From Zygaena filipendulae (taxonomy: Eukaryota; Arthropoda; Insecta; Lepidoptera; Zygaenidae): DNA of 64,000 nucleotides. The notes below the pieces were generated by a model. It saw only the letters and a program-made list of their open reading frames with translations. It searched no databases and had not been told where the DNA came from. Location: assembly GCA_907165275.2 (NCBI GenBank), contig OU015672.1, positions 3,578,501-3,642,500 on the forward strand, written 5' to 3'. A program made the position numbers and the translations under genes. Of the stretch, positions 24,171 through 35,257 are shown piece by piece; the first letter of the stretch is position 1, and each line of letters starts with the position of its first letter.

Positions 24171-24594
24171 GTCACGACCACGTGGTCACGCAATACTGAA
24201 TTTGTGACTGCGATTTTGCGTGACCACGTGACATGACGATTCGTCCGACTAGTCGGCTAAGCCGATCACGCCTTCGGTGATTTCCGTGACACTTCGTTTA
24301 CAACTGATTCGCGCGCAAGTCACAGCCGCCGCCTACGAGCGTGTCGGAACGAAACAGCCCCCCTAGCCGAATCGCCATTCTACAACCGTTAACGTATAGA
24401 AAACTAAATAAAGAAACTTTATGTCAATTGGTCAGCCAATCAAAACTTTTTTGTTTTTTTTTGCGTGACCACGTGACACTGGGCTGGTTCCGACACGCTC
24501 GTAGGCGGCGGCTGCGACTTGCGCACGAGTCAGCTGTAAACGAAGCGACACGGAATTCCCCGAAAGTTTGATCGGCTTAAGCCGACTAGTCGGC
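24171..24594. mobile_element. Compound foldback: CACGTG hairpin plus ~105-bp inverted arms
   Basis: 24165-24240 is a hairpin whose arms share GTCATGTCACGACCACGTGG / GCGTGACCACGTGACATGAC. Next to it, 24246-24350 (starts CCGACTAGTCGGCTAAGCCGA, ends CGAGCGTGTCGGAAC) pairs with 24487-24594. The ~135-bp centre contains CTAGCCGAATCGCCATTCTAC and GGTCAGCCAATCAAA, which also occur in the foldback at 56495-56695. Confidence 0.7.
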
Positions 24595-24731
24595 CTCTTT
24601 GCAACTGGGAAGTGGGGGGCTTGGGGGGCTGTTTCATTTGCTTTGTATCGTTTCCTGATTTTTGCTTTTGTACGGGTCAGAGCTGTGTTTTTGTGTAAAA
24701 CAATATTTTTGTGTAAAGATTATTGTTACTG

Positions 24732-25011
24732 TATATAATGACGACTGACGACCCGTTTGGCGCAGAGGTCACCATGCCTACCCGCTAATCAAGGGGTTTC
24801 AGGTTCGATTCCCGGTGGGGGTGGACTTTATGTGATGAACACAGGGTTCCATTCTCCAGTCTGGGTGTGTTTATATATATCTATAGCATAATATACAAGT
24901 AATTCTATGTAGTATATACCACGTTTGCTTGGTTTCCACGACACAAGCTAATAATAGCTTACTGTGGGATCAAGTAGATCTGTGTGTTGTGATGAAAAAA
25001 AAAAAAAAAAT
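24732..25011 (+). mobile_element. Full-length tRNA-derived SINE with target-site duplication
   Basis: The head is tRNA-like with a GGCGCAGAGG region and a B box GGTTCGATTCC. It is followed by GTGGACTTTATGTGATGAACAC, GTCTGGGTGTGTTTATA and a (A)n tail. A 13-bp direct repeat ATTATTGTTACTG flanks the element exactly (24719-24731 and 25012-25024), as expected from LINE-dependent retroposition. Because the tRNA part cannot fold as a complete tRNA and the body continues for 200 bp, this is not a tRNA gene. Confidence 0.85.
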
Positions 25012-25024
25012 ATTATTGTTACTG

Positions 25025-26548
25025 ATTGATCATTAAAGTGAAAGAGCTTAATTAAAACTTAATCATGTCAAAAATAAAATGTCGTGTATGGATTTTTTTA
25101 TCAATTAGACAATGATTCCCGTAATTATTAAAAATTTATCTAATGTAATTCACCCTACATACATTTTATTGAGAAATACATAGCTTATAACTAAAAAGTA
25201 AGAAACCGGATAGTCGGCCAAGTCGGCGCTCTTTGCCGAATAGTCGCCGACTACAATAGAGGCCGGATAATTGACTTTACCGACTAGTCGAAACATCTCT
25301 ATTTCCTATGCATTAATTAAGAATTTTATAGATTGTTAACTTGGCTAAGGGGGCGGGAACTTCATTATCGACAAAAAATGTGTTCAAACTAGGGGGCGTT
25401 TATCACGTGATGTTTTTATAGAAATTTTTTAACCCCCTCCCCCCTGGTGATAATTGATATATTGTGGTGTGATTTTAGACCTCCCCCCTACCCAAAATCA
25501 CGTACCTATTTTGTTAGTACAAAGTACCTATATATTGTAATTTTCAGAATATTATCTTGAAATACCTACAAGTATAATCTAACTAAATTTTGGAAATCGT
25601 TGCCTGGCAATGACGAGTCAAGGCCACGCGCAGCTGCTTGGTTTAGAACACAGATTAACTAGACTTGTTTAGAAATGGTGCGTTCAACGAAAAATAAATA
25701 CACGTGATATCTCATTATTTCCCCCCTCAGACCCTACCCTAAAAAAAGTTTTATTTCGCAACTATAATAAACTAGCTGTCCCCTGCGGTTTCACCCGCGT
25801 AATTTTGATGCTCCGCTCGTATATTGGTCGTAACCTCCAACCTCTATGTCTGCCTCGATAAATGAACTACCTACTTATCCAATACAAAAAGATTTTTTTC
25901 GTAAGTTCATGGGATTAGCGCGTTCAACCAAACAAACCCTTCAGCTTTATAATATTAGTAATGATACGTATAAGAAACGGTAACAGTTATAAAATTTGAT
26001 CAGTGACCGATCAAAATTCACTTCTTTGTATTATAAATCTAGAGTTCTCTTTTCTATGATGAGAGGTTGTCTTACGACCTTCACCGTGATGTCTAGACGA
26101 GCATCGTTAATCTTGAACACATAAAAACAGTATCCTATAATTATACTAAACAAATATCGTAGGTACCTACACTACACAAAAAGATGTGTGCCAATTGTAT
26201 TGCGATTCTGAAATGTACTTACAAGGAAAACCTCGTAAAACTATAATGTTTATGTCCAACAAGCTGTGCTCCGCTGTTGCAGCCGCGGGCCGCGTGAGTT
26301 TCTTAATTCCCGCAGGAACTCCAAAGTAGCCTAATCTACTTCGTATAACATCAGCTAATAACAGCAGGTGAAAATTTCGTCGAAATCGGCCCAACCGTTT
26401 CGGAGATTCACCCACGTGAGTTTCGGATTTCCCGCAGCAACTCCAAACTTCTTTCATAAGAACCTTCTCCTTATAATAACAAACATAATTACACAATAGC
26501 CATCCACGTGTGATGCTGTCACCGAGGGAAATAGGGATATACCTTTAT
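25025..26548. repeat. Spacer with CCGACTAGTCGG-like motifs and Helitron-like fragments
   Basis: 25205-25310 has repeated AGTCGGC/GCCGACTA words related to the arms at 24246. A minus-strand Helitron-like unit starts at about 25771. 26280-26440 has two Helitron-like pieces (CACGTGAGTTTCGGATTTCCC). No gene was recognised. Confidence 0.45.
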
Positions 26549-27086
26549 GATGAATGGGGGGAAGACCGAACGCTTTTTTGATGTGATGAGCAGTGTTGTA
26601 TTTGAAGTCTTTGTTGAACAGTACATATTAACTTATGCTAAAATTAAATTAGTAATGAGTAAAGTGTAAAGACTAAATTTTACTATCATATCGATAAAAT
26701 CCTGTTAAAACTGTTCCAAACCAGAAAAATAAATAATTAAAAATATTTTATCGCAAAAAAAACCAGGGGGAAGATGAAACGTTGATGGGGAAAGACCGAA
26801 ATAGTTTCTGATACCGTTCAAATTGAAGTCAGATGTTGTCGATGGTCACTATAGGCTATAGTTTTAAGTATCTTGAAAACTCAGAACGGCCTGTAGTGTC
26901 AAGATATAATTAAATAACGAAGATAAAACCAATTATATTTTTTGGATATTTCAATCTTACCCCGCCGGGGTAAGACTGAAACAGAGGTTCTCAAACTTTT
27001 CCTTAAAGTTATACTAGAAAAATAAACATCACCATCAAATAAATCCTTTTGCTTATTCTAAAGTAATTCGAAACGTTGTTTCATAT

Positions 27087-27221
27087 TGTAGTGTATGTAC
27101 ACCGGCTGAGAAGGGCAGTCTGTCAACAGTTGTTGTGGAGTGCGCACATGTGCTAGTACATACATCACAACCTATTATAAATACAGAATAAAAGTGTTTT
27201 AATCTATTACGAGACACTACA
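27087..27221 (+). repeat. 5' LTR of Gypsy-type element
   Basis: 135 bp, TGTAGTGTATG...ACACTACA, identical to the 3' LTR at 32219-32353. A CATAT target duplication precedes it (27082-27086). A primer-binding-site-like TGGCGACGAGG follows at 27224. AATAAA inside the LTR (27188-27193) could serve as the polyadenylation signal. Confidence 0.93.
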
Positions 27222-27899
27222 TGTGGCGACGAGGTAAAAGTGAGTAGTACCAAATTGACAAATTTTTGAGAAAAGGAAAGGTGAGGTACAAGAATTGCAA
27301 TGTATGTACAGTCAGCTGTAGAACTATGTATGCACTTTTGACAGTCATTGAATCCTATTGCAATCGTAATAGAGTTCGAATACTGACCAAAATGTATGCA
27401 TATTGGTGCTGGTGACTGTACACAATGTACACAAGCTATACCTACTAAAAATTTGGTCACTTTGTTCCGAGCGAGTTTGCCCGAGCGGCGGACGTTGTTT
27501 ACATTGAACATTACTAACCATATACACATTGAATGGTATCACAAGTATATCTTACCGACTTACTAATTTTTATTTACACAAAGTCTAATGTTGGTAATTG
27601 TTCGAAACGAATGCTATAAGACCTTATACTTTTGGTTCAGATATACCATCAACAACAATTTAAGAGTGTATGTGGATTAATTTTACTTTTTATTTTTATC
27701 GAGTGTTAAAAAGCTATCGAGTATTAAAAAGCACGTTTTGTATAAAGCTCATCTAAATGTGCTATTTATTAATGTAAATTTGAGTCTGCTTGTGAAGACC
27801 TATCATTAACAATTTATTGCACTGAAATTTTAATTATATAAAAATTAATTGCTTGATACCTAATGCTAAAAAAGCTATATAAGTACATACGCTTGAATA

Positions 27900-28790
27900 T
27901 ACATGGCTACGCAATTAAATCGCCCGATTGGGTATAGCCACGCATAACAAATACAAGGACACGCAATTAAATTACCTACTGGTAAATGGCTACGTATGAA
28001 ATACAAGGCCACGCAATTCAATTACTGGTAAACGGCCAAGCACAAAAATAAAAGTCCACACAATTAAATTACTGATAAATGGCCACGCATAACAAATAAA
28101 AGGCCACACAATAAAATTACTGGTAAATGGCCACGCATAACAAATAAAAGGCCACGCAATTAAATTAATGGTAAATGGCCACGCATAACAAATAAAAGGC
28201 CACGCAATTAAATTACTGGTAAATGGCCACGCATAACAAATAAAAGGCCACGCATAACAAATAAAAGGCCACGCAATTAAATTACTGGTAAATGGCCACG
28301 CATGACAAATAAAAGGCCACGCAATTAAATTACTGGTAAATGAACACGCATGAAAATAAAAGGCCACGCAATTAAATTACTGGTAAATGGTCACGCATAA
28401 AAAATACAAGGCCACGCAAATTAATCTTTCATGCGGGTAAAAGACCACGCAATTAAATCATTGCTAAATGAACACACACAAAAAATACAAGACCACGCAA
28501 TTTAATCTCCCATTTGGGTAAAAGGCCACGGAATTAAAATATCATCAGTAAATGGGCACGCATAAAAAATACAAGGCCATGCAATTTAATCTCCCATTTG
28601 GGTAAAAGGCCATGCAATTAAATCATCAGTTAATGGACACGCATAAAAAAAAAAATCAAGGTCACGCAATTTAATCTCCCATTTGGGTAAAGACCACGAA
28701 ATTAAATAATTGGTAAATGACCATGCAAAAAATAATAATAGTAAAAAAAAAATTAAAAAAAAAAAAACAAGGTCACGCAATTCTTCCATT
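27900..28790 (+). repeat. ~48-bp tandem array in the LTR element leader
   Basis: The unit is about 48 bp (GGCCACGCAATTAAATTACT followed by GGTAAATGGCCACGCATAAC and AAATAAAA), repeated roughly 15-18 times. The first half is homogeneous. In the later half a variant appears with ATTTAATCTCCCATTTGGGT. It lies between the 5' LTR and gag. Periodic minus-strand open frames here are by-products of the repeat. Confidence 0.85.
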
Positions 28791-28851
28791 TGGGAAAAGC
28801 CATGCTTATAGACACAGTAAGACTATTTCCACTTACGGGTTACCCCTAAAC

Positions 28852-29580
28852 ATGTCACATGCCGGATCTGCACTACCAAACCTTAAACAATTCGATTACA
28901 AAGACGATTCGACATCGGTTGGCAACCGTTGGGAGAAATGGAAGAGAGCTTTAAAAATGTATTTAGAAGCAGCAAATATCGACAAACCGATCAAAAACGG
29001 GCTACATTTCTTCACTTGGGAAGGTTCACTACAAGAAATCTACTATAATTTACCTGGAGTCAAAGAACCGGCTGAACCTATCAACTCTTATAATGTGGAG
29101 GTGGATGTCTATAAAGATGCTCTTCATAAACTAAATAACTTTTGCACCAAAACAAAGGTATATTTATCAATGGTATCTTTTCGGGTTGATTAAGCAAGAT
29201 GAGAACAAGAAATTTTAAAGATTTTTGGTAAAATTACGTCATCAAGCCGAAAAATGCAACTTTAAGGAAAAAAAAACGAACACTTGATAGACCAAATTAC
29301 AGGAAAATGTAGATCTGTGGATCTTAGGAAGGAAATATTAGAGAAAGGTGATTCTATCACACTAAACCAAGTCATCGCTAAAGCTAATGCTTTGGAGGTA
29401 GTTGCTAGACAATTAGAAATATTTACAAATACAAATAGAAAAAAAAGTGGAAGTCAACAAAGTAAATATAACTAAATACAAAGGAAAAAGTTTTCGAAGA
29501 CCACAAGCTTAAAATTTGCCCTGCGGTAGATGTGGAAGTAAGAAACACCTAATTAGTGACTTAAAATGCCCGGCTCGAAA
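28852..29580 (+). pseudogene. Degenerate Gypsy gag with zinc knuckle
   Basis: From the ATG at 28852 a 114-codon frame (to 29193) has the WEKWKRALKMYLEA-type start of insect Gypsy gag. The frame breaks near 29180, and resumes in other frames at 29284-29475. At about 29519-29575 a CxxCGSKxH...C zinc-knuckle remnant is visible. In intact relatives gag would coat the element RNA. Here at least two frameshifts prevent a full product. Confidence 0.8.
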
Positions 29581-29584
29581 CGAC

Positions 29585-30300
29585 AAAAGTTTTGTGGGCC
29601 ATTTTGGGATTCAATTGGATGATAGATACTCTTGGGCTAATCACATAATCAATTTATGCAAGAGAATAGATTCCTTTACTTATGCGTTATGGCGTCTTAC
29701 GAGAATCAGTAGTAGAAATGTTGCAGTACAGGCTTACGACGGCCATGACGTATGCCCTCTGTTAAGGTATGAAGTTGTTCCTTGAGGTAACTCATGTCAG
29801 ATAAACCAGGTACTCATAGTACAAAAACTTCAGAGCAATTTTCAATATTAACTCTTTGACATCGGTAGACCCCTTTTAAACAGCTAAAACTGCTAACAGT
29901 TCCATGTCTGCACCTACCTACATTTATGAGTCTTACGCAATGACACTCTATGTATTGGTCTTGCATGTTTGTCAAAACTAATCCAAATTTATTTAAAGGA
30001 AGGGTGATGCCTGTAACTTTAATAAAAGATTACCTCGAAAACTTACTATAAGTACCCGAAAAACAACGACATTATCTACGTGGTGATGCCTGTAACTTTA
30101 ATAAAAGATTACCTCGAAAACTTCCTATATCCGAAAAACAACGACATTATCTACGTGGCATAAATGCATATTGTACGGCAATAAATATTTTAACAGGTTA
30201 GACGAGGACTTGAAAGTACTACCTCTAAACGTTTTAAAAAACAAACTTAAGAGTTGTTTGATACAGAACCTCATACAGAACACTATCTCTAAAAGAAAAA
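29585..30300 (+). pseudogene. LINE (Jockey-like) reverse-transcriptase C-terminal fragment captured in the LTR element
   Basis: Frame 29592-29780 reads as the post-palm part of an insect non-LTR reverse transcriptase (residues LGI/FGIQLDDRYSW, then NLCKRIDSFTYAL and NVAVQAY). 30171-30290 resembles the LINE C-terminus (FNRLDEDLKVLPLNVLKNKL). In between, a ~75-bp segment (GGTGATGCCTGTAACTTTAA...) is duplicated in tandem at about 30003-30080 and 30081-30157. An A-run at 30294-30313 may be the original LINE tail. It sits between the gag zinc knuckle and protease of the Gypsy element. Confidence 0.7.
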
Positions 30301-30499
30301 AAAAAAAAAAAAACAAAAAGAGTTGGTTGATACATCTAGACACGCCGGTAGCGTGTCAAGCCAAAGTTCTCAAACTAACTGTTTTACTCTATCAATGAAT
30401 AGGTACTATGACTAAATTTAATCTAGAATGCCATAACCTCTAAAGAGACCGCTTACAATGCAACAAGCAGAAACTTCTGTCTCGAAAAAACTTAAAATA

Positions 30500-30610
30500 A
30501 ATAAATGAAACGAACTTTATTCGTTACGACAACAATTAATATGCAATTACAAAAAAGAAGCACAAACAGCGTGTCGCAACTAAAAGGCAACCAGCTCAGC
30601 ATAAGTATAA
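30500..30610 (-). mobile_element. LINE 3'-tail fragment
   Basis: AACTTTATTCGTTACGAC, GCACAAACAGCGTGTCGCAAC and GGCAACCAGCTCAGCATAAG match the fragment at 9680-9760 and the one at 44630-44735. Confidence 0.6.
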
Positions 30611-30738
30611 ATAGACAAAAAGTAATGCGATTCCATAATGAAATAGATTATATTTTTAACCTAGATGAAGATCCCATGATAACCAAAAGTATATAACCAA
30701 TCCGTAATTATAACTTTCAATATTTGATGTGTAACAAC

Positions 30739-31580
30739 CGAGATGCTGATTGACTCGGGCAATAAGTGTGATATAATTACAGATATTGAAAGAGAACAAG
30801 CTAAGAGTAAAGAACCAGGATCCCCAACCGAATAAAGTTTTGTTGTCTGAAGAGCCTTTAGATATTATAGGTTCTGTTTTATGTTATCAGAAATGGTATA
30901 CTAAATTTACTGAGAAAAGAAGTGCCATCAATCTAGGAGTATTATGGATGGGCTTACAAATGAACAGCATTAGTACTAAAGAGTCTATGGTAGATTGCAA
31001 AAATAAAGAGATATTGCCAAACTAAAAAAAGGGATTAGCACTAGGCAAAGATTTTGATCTCATAAGTGATCACAAGCCATTAGAAGCCATATTTGAACCC
31101 AATTCAAAACCTTGTGCAAGAATCGACCTATGGGTGCTAAGATTACCTACAAGCGTATAAATAAATAAAAAAAAAAAAATCTACATAAATAATCTGATTA
31201 TATAAATCAGAAACAGTAGATCTGTCGCTATCACATTGAACGAAATTGAAGCATTATCTGCGGTAGATCATGAACTTTCTAAAATAAAGATGAGTATTTA
31301 TTTTAATAATAGCTGGGATGAAACTGTAAATATTTTAAATCAATACAAAGTGAGCTATGCTTACAAGGTAATATCATACTCCGGAATCGTGGGAAAGTTA
31401 CCATCAAAATTGTTTTTCAAGAGGCTGGTTCGAGATAAAATGCTATCAGTTCCAGACATAAAACACAAAGTCACAGATGCAGATGTAAGAGATAATCACA
31501 TGCAAATGAAAGGAAAAGAAAAGAAGTACGAATTTAGAAAAAGAAGAGAAACGGAGTGTGAATTAATAATACATATGTAG
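30739..31580 (+). pseudogene. Degenerate Gypsy pol: protease, RNase H and integrase remnants
   Basis: LIDSG, the aspartic-protease active-site motif, is at about 30745-30759. SDHKPLEAIF and RIDLWVLRL, RNase H family signatures, are at about 31060-31142. A LNEIEALSAVDHEL segment (31236 on) and a basic tail (31430-31560) resemble the region around and after integrase. The reverse-transcriptase palm with YxDD and the integrase core are missing or unreadable. Stops at 31023-31025 and elsewhere make it non-functional. Confidence 0.7.
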
Positions 31581-31779
31581 GTGAAAAAGTTGAAAGTAGA
31601 TGATTCTTGGAGAATTCTAAACAATGATTTAGATGAGATAATTGAATCAAATACACGCTTATCCGACAATCGGGGAAAATTAAATATATTGTACTCTGTA
31701 GTTATGGGAGTTATAAAATTAATATCTTTCCGATTATTTTGAGTATAATATTATGCTCAGTTTAGTTTAAGAGATTGAT

Positions 31780-32190
31780 AACCATGATTCAGATGAGGCG
31801 ATCAAATCAGATACGCGCTTAGTATAATATATTGTACCCTATGATTATGATAGTTATAAAATGAATATTATTTTGATTATTTTGATTATAATTTATGCTG
31901 TTAGTTTAAGAGATTAAACAAGTTACGAATCGTAAATAGTTTACAAATGAATCTAGATCATACGAAGCTACAAAATGAATATTATTTTGATTATTTTGAT
32001 TATAATTTATGCTGTTAGTTTAAGAGATTAAATAAGTTACGAATCGTAAATAGTTTACAAATGAATCTAGATCATACGAAGCTATAAAATGAATATTATT
32101 TTGATTATAATTTATGCTATTAGTTTAAGAGATTAAATAAGTTACGAATCGTAAATAGTTTACAAATGAATCTATGTAGATCATACGAAG
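31780..32190 (+). repeat. Tandem repeats upstream of the 3' LTR
   Basis: Three to four imperfect units of about 110 bp contain ATTTTGATTATAATTTATGCT, AGTTTAAGAGATTAAA, GTTACGAATCGTAAATAGTT and AATCTAGATCATACGAAGCT. They sit directly before the purine tract. Confidence 0.8.
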
Positions 32191-32218
32191 CATTCTTTAA
32201 ATTAAAATAAAGAAGGGA

Positions 32219-32353
32219 TGTAGTGTATGTACACCGGCTGAGAAGGGCAGTCTGTCAACAGTTGTTGTGGAGTGCGCACATGTGCTAGTACATACATCAC
32301 AACCTATTATAAATACAGAATAAAAGTGTTTTAATCTATTACGAGACACTACA
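32219..32353 (+). repeat. 3' LTR of Gypsy-type element
   Basis: 135 bp, identical base for base to 27087-27221. Preceded by AAATAAAGAAGGGA and followed by CATAT. Confidence 0.93.
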
Positions 32354-32931
32354 CATATCAGAAAATAAATCTACCATAACACAAATCAATGTGACATAAT
32401 CTTCACATAAATCTTTGCACAGAAAAAAACGATACAAAAAAGTCTTAAGTAATATCTTATCAGTTAAAGTTTGAGAACATCTGCCTATCAGTATGACTTT
32501 TGAAAACGGGTTAAAATCAAAACTTTTATATATTTGTCTTACCCCGTCAAATATTAATGGGGAAAGACGGAAAGCTGTAATAAATCTTAAAATAAGTAAA
32601 ATAGCCATATTTAGTTTCAATAGCACATTTAAGAATTAAAAATAATAAGTAGATATTTCAATAAAACCCTCGTACCTACTTCTTGAGTAGGTATAGTTAC
32701 AGAACACGGGGTAACATTAAAACACTCATTTAATTTGCGAAAAGGGACAGCGCAGGTTTTTTGCATTTTTCACAAAACCTCTCATTCAAAGCGGCAAGTG
32801 CTGACTGAGGTAGGGTACTTAACAAAACTTCTTACCAATTTTGCCAGCACTGCAAAAATAATTCTATATCTGGAATTATAGCCAACTTTTTGTGTTACCC
32901 CGTTTTTCATCTTGCCCCCACTCACCTTATA

Positions 32932-33372
32932 CTAGCTGACTTCCGCGGTTTCACCCGGATTAATTTCGGAGTTACCGCGGGAATTCCGGGATAAGTACTC
33001 TATGTCACTCAGGATCACTCTATAAGTGAAAGAATTTTCAAAATCGGTTCAGTAGATCCATATAGATTACACAACCTCACACACTCCAGAGTTGCCAAGG
33101 GAACTCTGGGATAAAAAGTACCATTATGTCACTCAGGATCACTGTAGCTTCTTATAAGTGAAAGAATTTTTAAAATCGGTTCAATAGATCCAGTTCCAGA
33201 GATTGTAGGGGTACAACCTCACAATCTCCGAAATTCCCGCGGGAATTCCGGAATAAAAGTACCTACCCTATGATGCTAATAAGGATCACTGTAGCTTCCA
33301 ATAAGTAAAAGAATTTTCCAAATCGGTTCAGTAGATCCAGAGATTACCCCGTACAACTTTACAAACTCACAA
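32932..33372 (-). mobile_element. Helitron-like unit with about three internal tandem segments
   Basis: CTAG at 32932, two bases after the TTAT border of the DNA element, starts it. GGAGTT-CCGCGGGAATTCCGG, CACTCAGGATCACT, GTGAAAGAATTTT and ATCGGTTCAGTAGATCCA recur three times at ~150-bp spacing, the same internal multimerisation as at 16685-17272. Confidence 0.65.
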
Positions 33373-33541
33373 ACGATATAGGTACCTACTAGATAATGGC
33401 GATGGCGTGGCAACAACAATTAACATTTAAGTAGATACATAGGTAGGTACTTAGGTGTATTCTCGTTCTCTCTCTACGAAAGGGAAAATATTGTCATCTG
33501 ACACTAAGGAGGGCCGATTTAAAAATAGGTTCCTACTCCTA

Positions 33542-33730
33542 CTAGCTGTTCCCCGCAGTTTCACCCGGGGAAATTTTGGAGATCCCGCAGGGATTCCGGG
33601 ATAAAAAGTACCCTATGTCCTTCTCTGTACCTCTGACTACGTGTGTACAAAATTGCATGATGATCGGTTGAGCCGTTAAGACGTGACGGACAGACAGACA
33701 GAGTTACTTTCGCATTTATAATATTAGTAC
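33542..33730 (-). mobile_element. Helitron-like unit
   Basis: It runs from CTAGCTGTTCCCCGC to TTTATAATATTAGTAC. Standard body with CCTATGTCCTTCTCTGTACC and TGCATGATGATCGGTTGAGC. Confidence 0.7.
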
Positions 33731-35257
33731 TATTAGTAGGGATTTTTATTATCGTGCCAACGTGTGCAAAATGTAAAATTCCATGTAGGACTTTTTATTT
33801 CGTCTGAGGTAGGTAGTAGGTACCTACCTACTGTACTGTGTACTGTAAAACGAGCGACTTATTTAAACCCACGATTACTCACACTTCCATGCGAATAATG
33901 AGTTTGTTTGTTACGGGCTTGAAGCGTAACATAACAGACAGACGAGTCACTTTCGCATTTACAATATTAGATACAATATAGTATGAACTTACTATTTTTT
34001 TATCTGTTATATAGAAACGAAATCTTCTAATAAGTATTCATAGAAATCACGTCACAGGCACGTCATAAGTCATAACTCAAGAATTTGTGGGTATAATATG
34101 TAGGTACATAGGTATGCAAAATACTCTCTTTCCGCCGATGAGTCAAAGATAACATCTGTTTGTCGATCGTAAACAATACCTACGAGTATCAGGCGCGCCC
34201 CATACAATCTGACACTCCGCAAATGACTGACAATAATATTATCACTGACTCAAGTTGAAAACATACGTTACCCAACACAATTTTTTTATTTTTTATCGTG
34301 GATATAAATCCTCAAAGCGCTGGTATCGCACTATACAATACATTAGAGGTTAAAGGGCAAGTTCAACACGTCGCGTAGGTAATAGAATTAGTGGAACTGT
34401 ACTAGGTGGGTACCCAGTTTCCTCTGCGATCACACGTCAAACTTCTTCTTCATTACATCTCTACTAATAATATTATGAAGATGTGAGTTTGTGAATTGAG
34501 TTTGTGATGTTGTAGGGGGTAATCTCTGGATCTACTGAATCGATATTGAAAATTCTTTTACCAATAGAAATTCGCGTACGGTACTTGTGTCATCGATATA
34601 TACATATAAAATCCTTTGTCCTGAATGACTGATGTATCAACGCACAGCCTAAACCGCTGATCGTAGAGACCTGAAACTTGGACTTTTTTATCTGTGTATC
34701 TTGGGTATTTTGTAGGTGCGTCGCTTATTTAAGTAAATCGATTTAGAGCGAAAAGCAGTTAATCACCACTAAATTGCTCTTGTAACGTCATAATATTAGG
34801 TAGGAAAAAAGTGACACGCTTGGTTTTCAATGTTCATATAGATCGCGATTCGCGGCACATGTAGCATCTACTAAATATGTAATATTTATAACAGTAAATC
34901 AAAGATTACATGACGTGTTAAATGCATGGTTCTCTGCCTGTTTGTCTCCAGAACTTGAAAAATTTCAAGTTTAAGTTTCAAAGTGCCTTTCACTTCAAAA
35001 AACTCGAATTAAACTAAAATATAAAAGTCGTATTGCCAATGCGAACGCAAGTCGCAACGCAATGCATCAATGAGCAAAAAACATAAGGAAAATTGTTGTT
35101 ATTTGAGCAAAAATGTAATTTACCTGTTCAACGTGGACAGTACCTGCGCGGAAACGCAGATAGCGCGGAATGATTTCTCGGAATAAAACGGAAAGTAAAA
35201 TCACTACCTACATATTCATATTATCATCGACCACACAGCCTATTATTTATCCTTACA
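33731..35257. other. Spacer with degenerate repeat pieces
   Basis: Small Helitron-like scraps occur near 33900-33960 and 34440-34570. No gene is supported. Confidence 0.4.

Larger units (their letters stand above)
27087..32353 (+). mobile_element. Gypsy-type LTR retrotransposon, coding-defective
   Basis: Complete termini: two identical 135-bp LTRs, flanking CATAT duplications (27082-27086 and 32354-32358), a primer-binding-site-like sequence at 27224 and a purine tract AAAGAAGGGA just before the 3' LTR. The interior keeps recognisable order (gag, zinc knuckle, protease, RNase H, integrase pieces) but is full of stops, frameshifts and deletions, with no reverse-transcriptase core seen. It also contains a 48-bp tandem array and a LINE fragment. 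Identical LTRs mean a recent insertion, so it must have been mobilised by proteins supplied by a relative. Confidence 0.9.
26549..32926. mobile_element. DNA element with GGGG-AAGA termini, split by an LTR retrotransposon
   Basis: The left end GATGAATGGGGGGAAGAC and the complement of the right end, GGTGAGTGGGGGCAAGAT, agree at 14 of 18 positions. TTAT borders both ends (26545-26548 and 32927-32930). Removing the LTR element leaves ~1.1 kb that repeats the word GGGGAAAGAC(C/G)GAAA or GGGTAAGACTGAAA at 26790, 26957, 32563 and elsewhere. No transposase was found. The family is unknown to me, and both the ends and the duplication are inferred by eye. Confidence 0.5.

Noticed and set aside
24745..24825. 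tRNA gene at the RNA polymerase III-like B box (also 36610, 43060, 48350, 12490)
   Set aside because: The acceptor and anticodon stems do not pair as a complete tRNA, and each copy continues into the same SINE body and tail, one with a target duplication.
27053..27529. 158-codon minus-strand frame
   Set aside because: It runs antisense across the 5' LTR and leader of the retrotransposon, with no recognisable motif.
27990..28367. 125-codon minus-strand frame with repeated AWPFI-type residues
   Set aside because: It is a translation of the 48-bp tandem array in the LTR element, whose unit length is a multiple of three. No start context or homologue.
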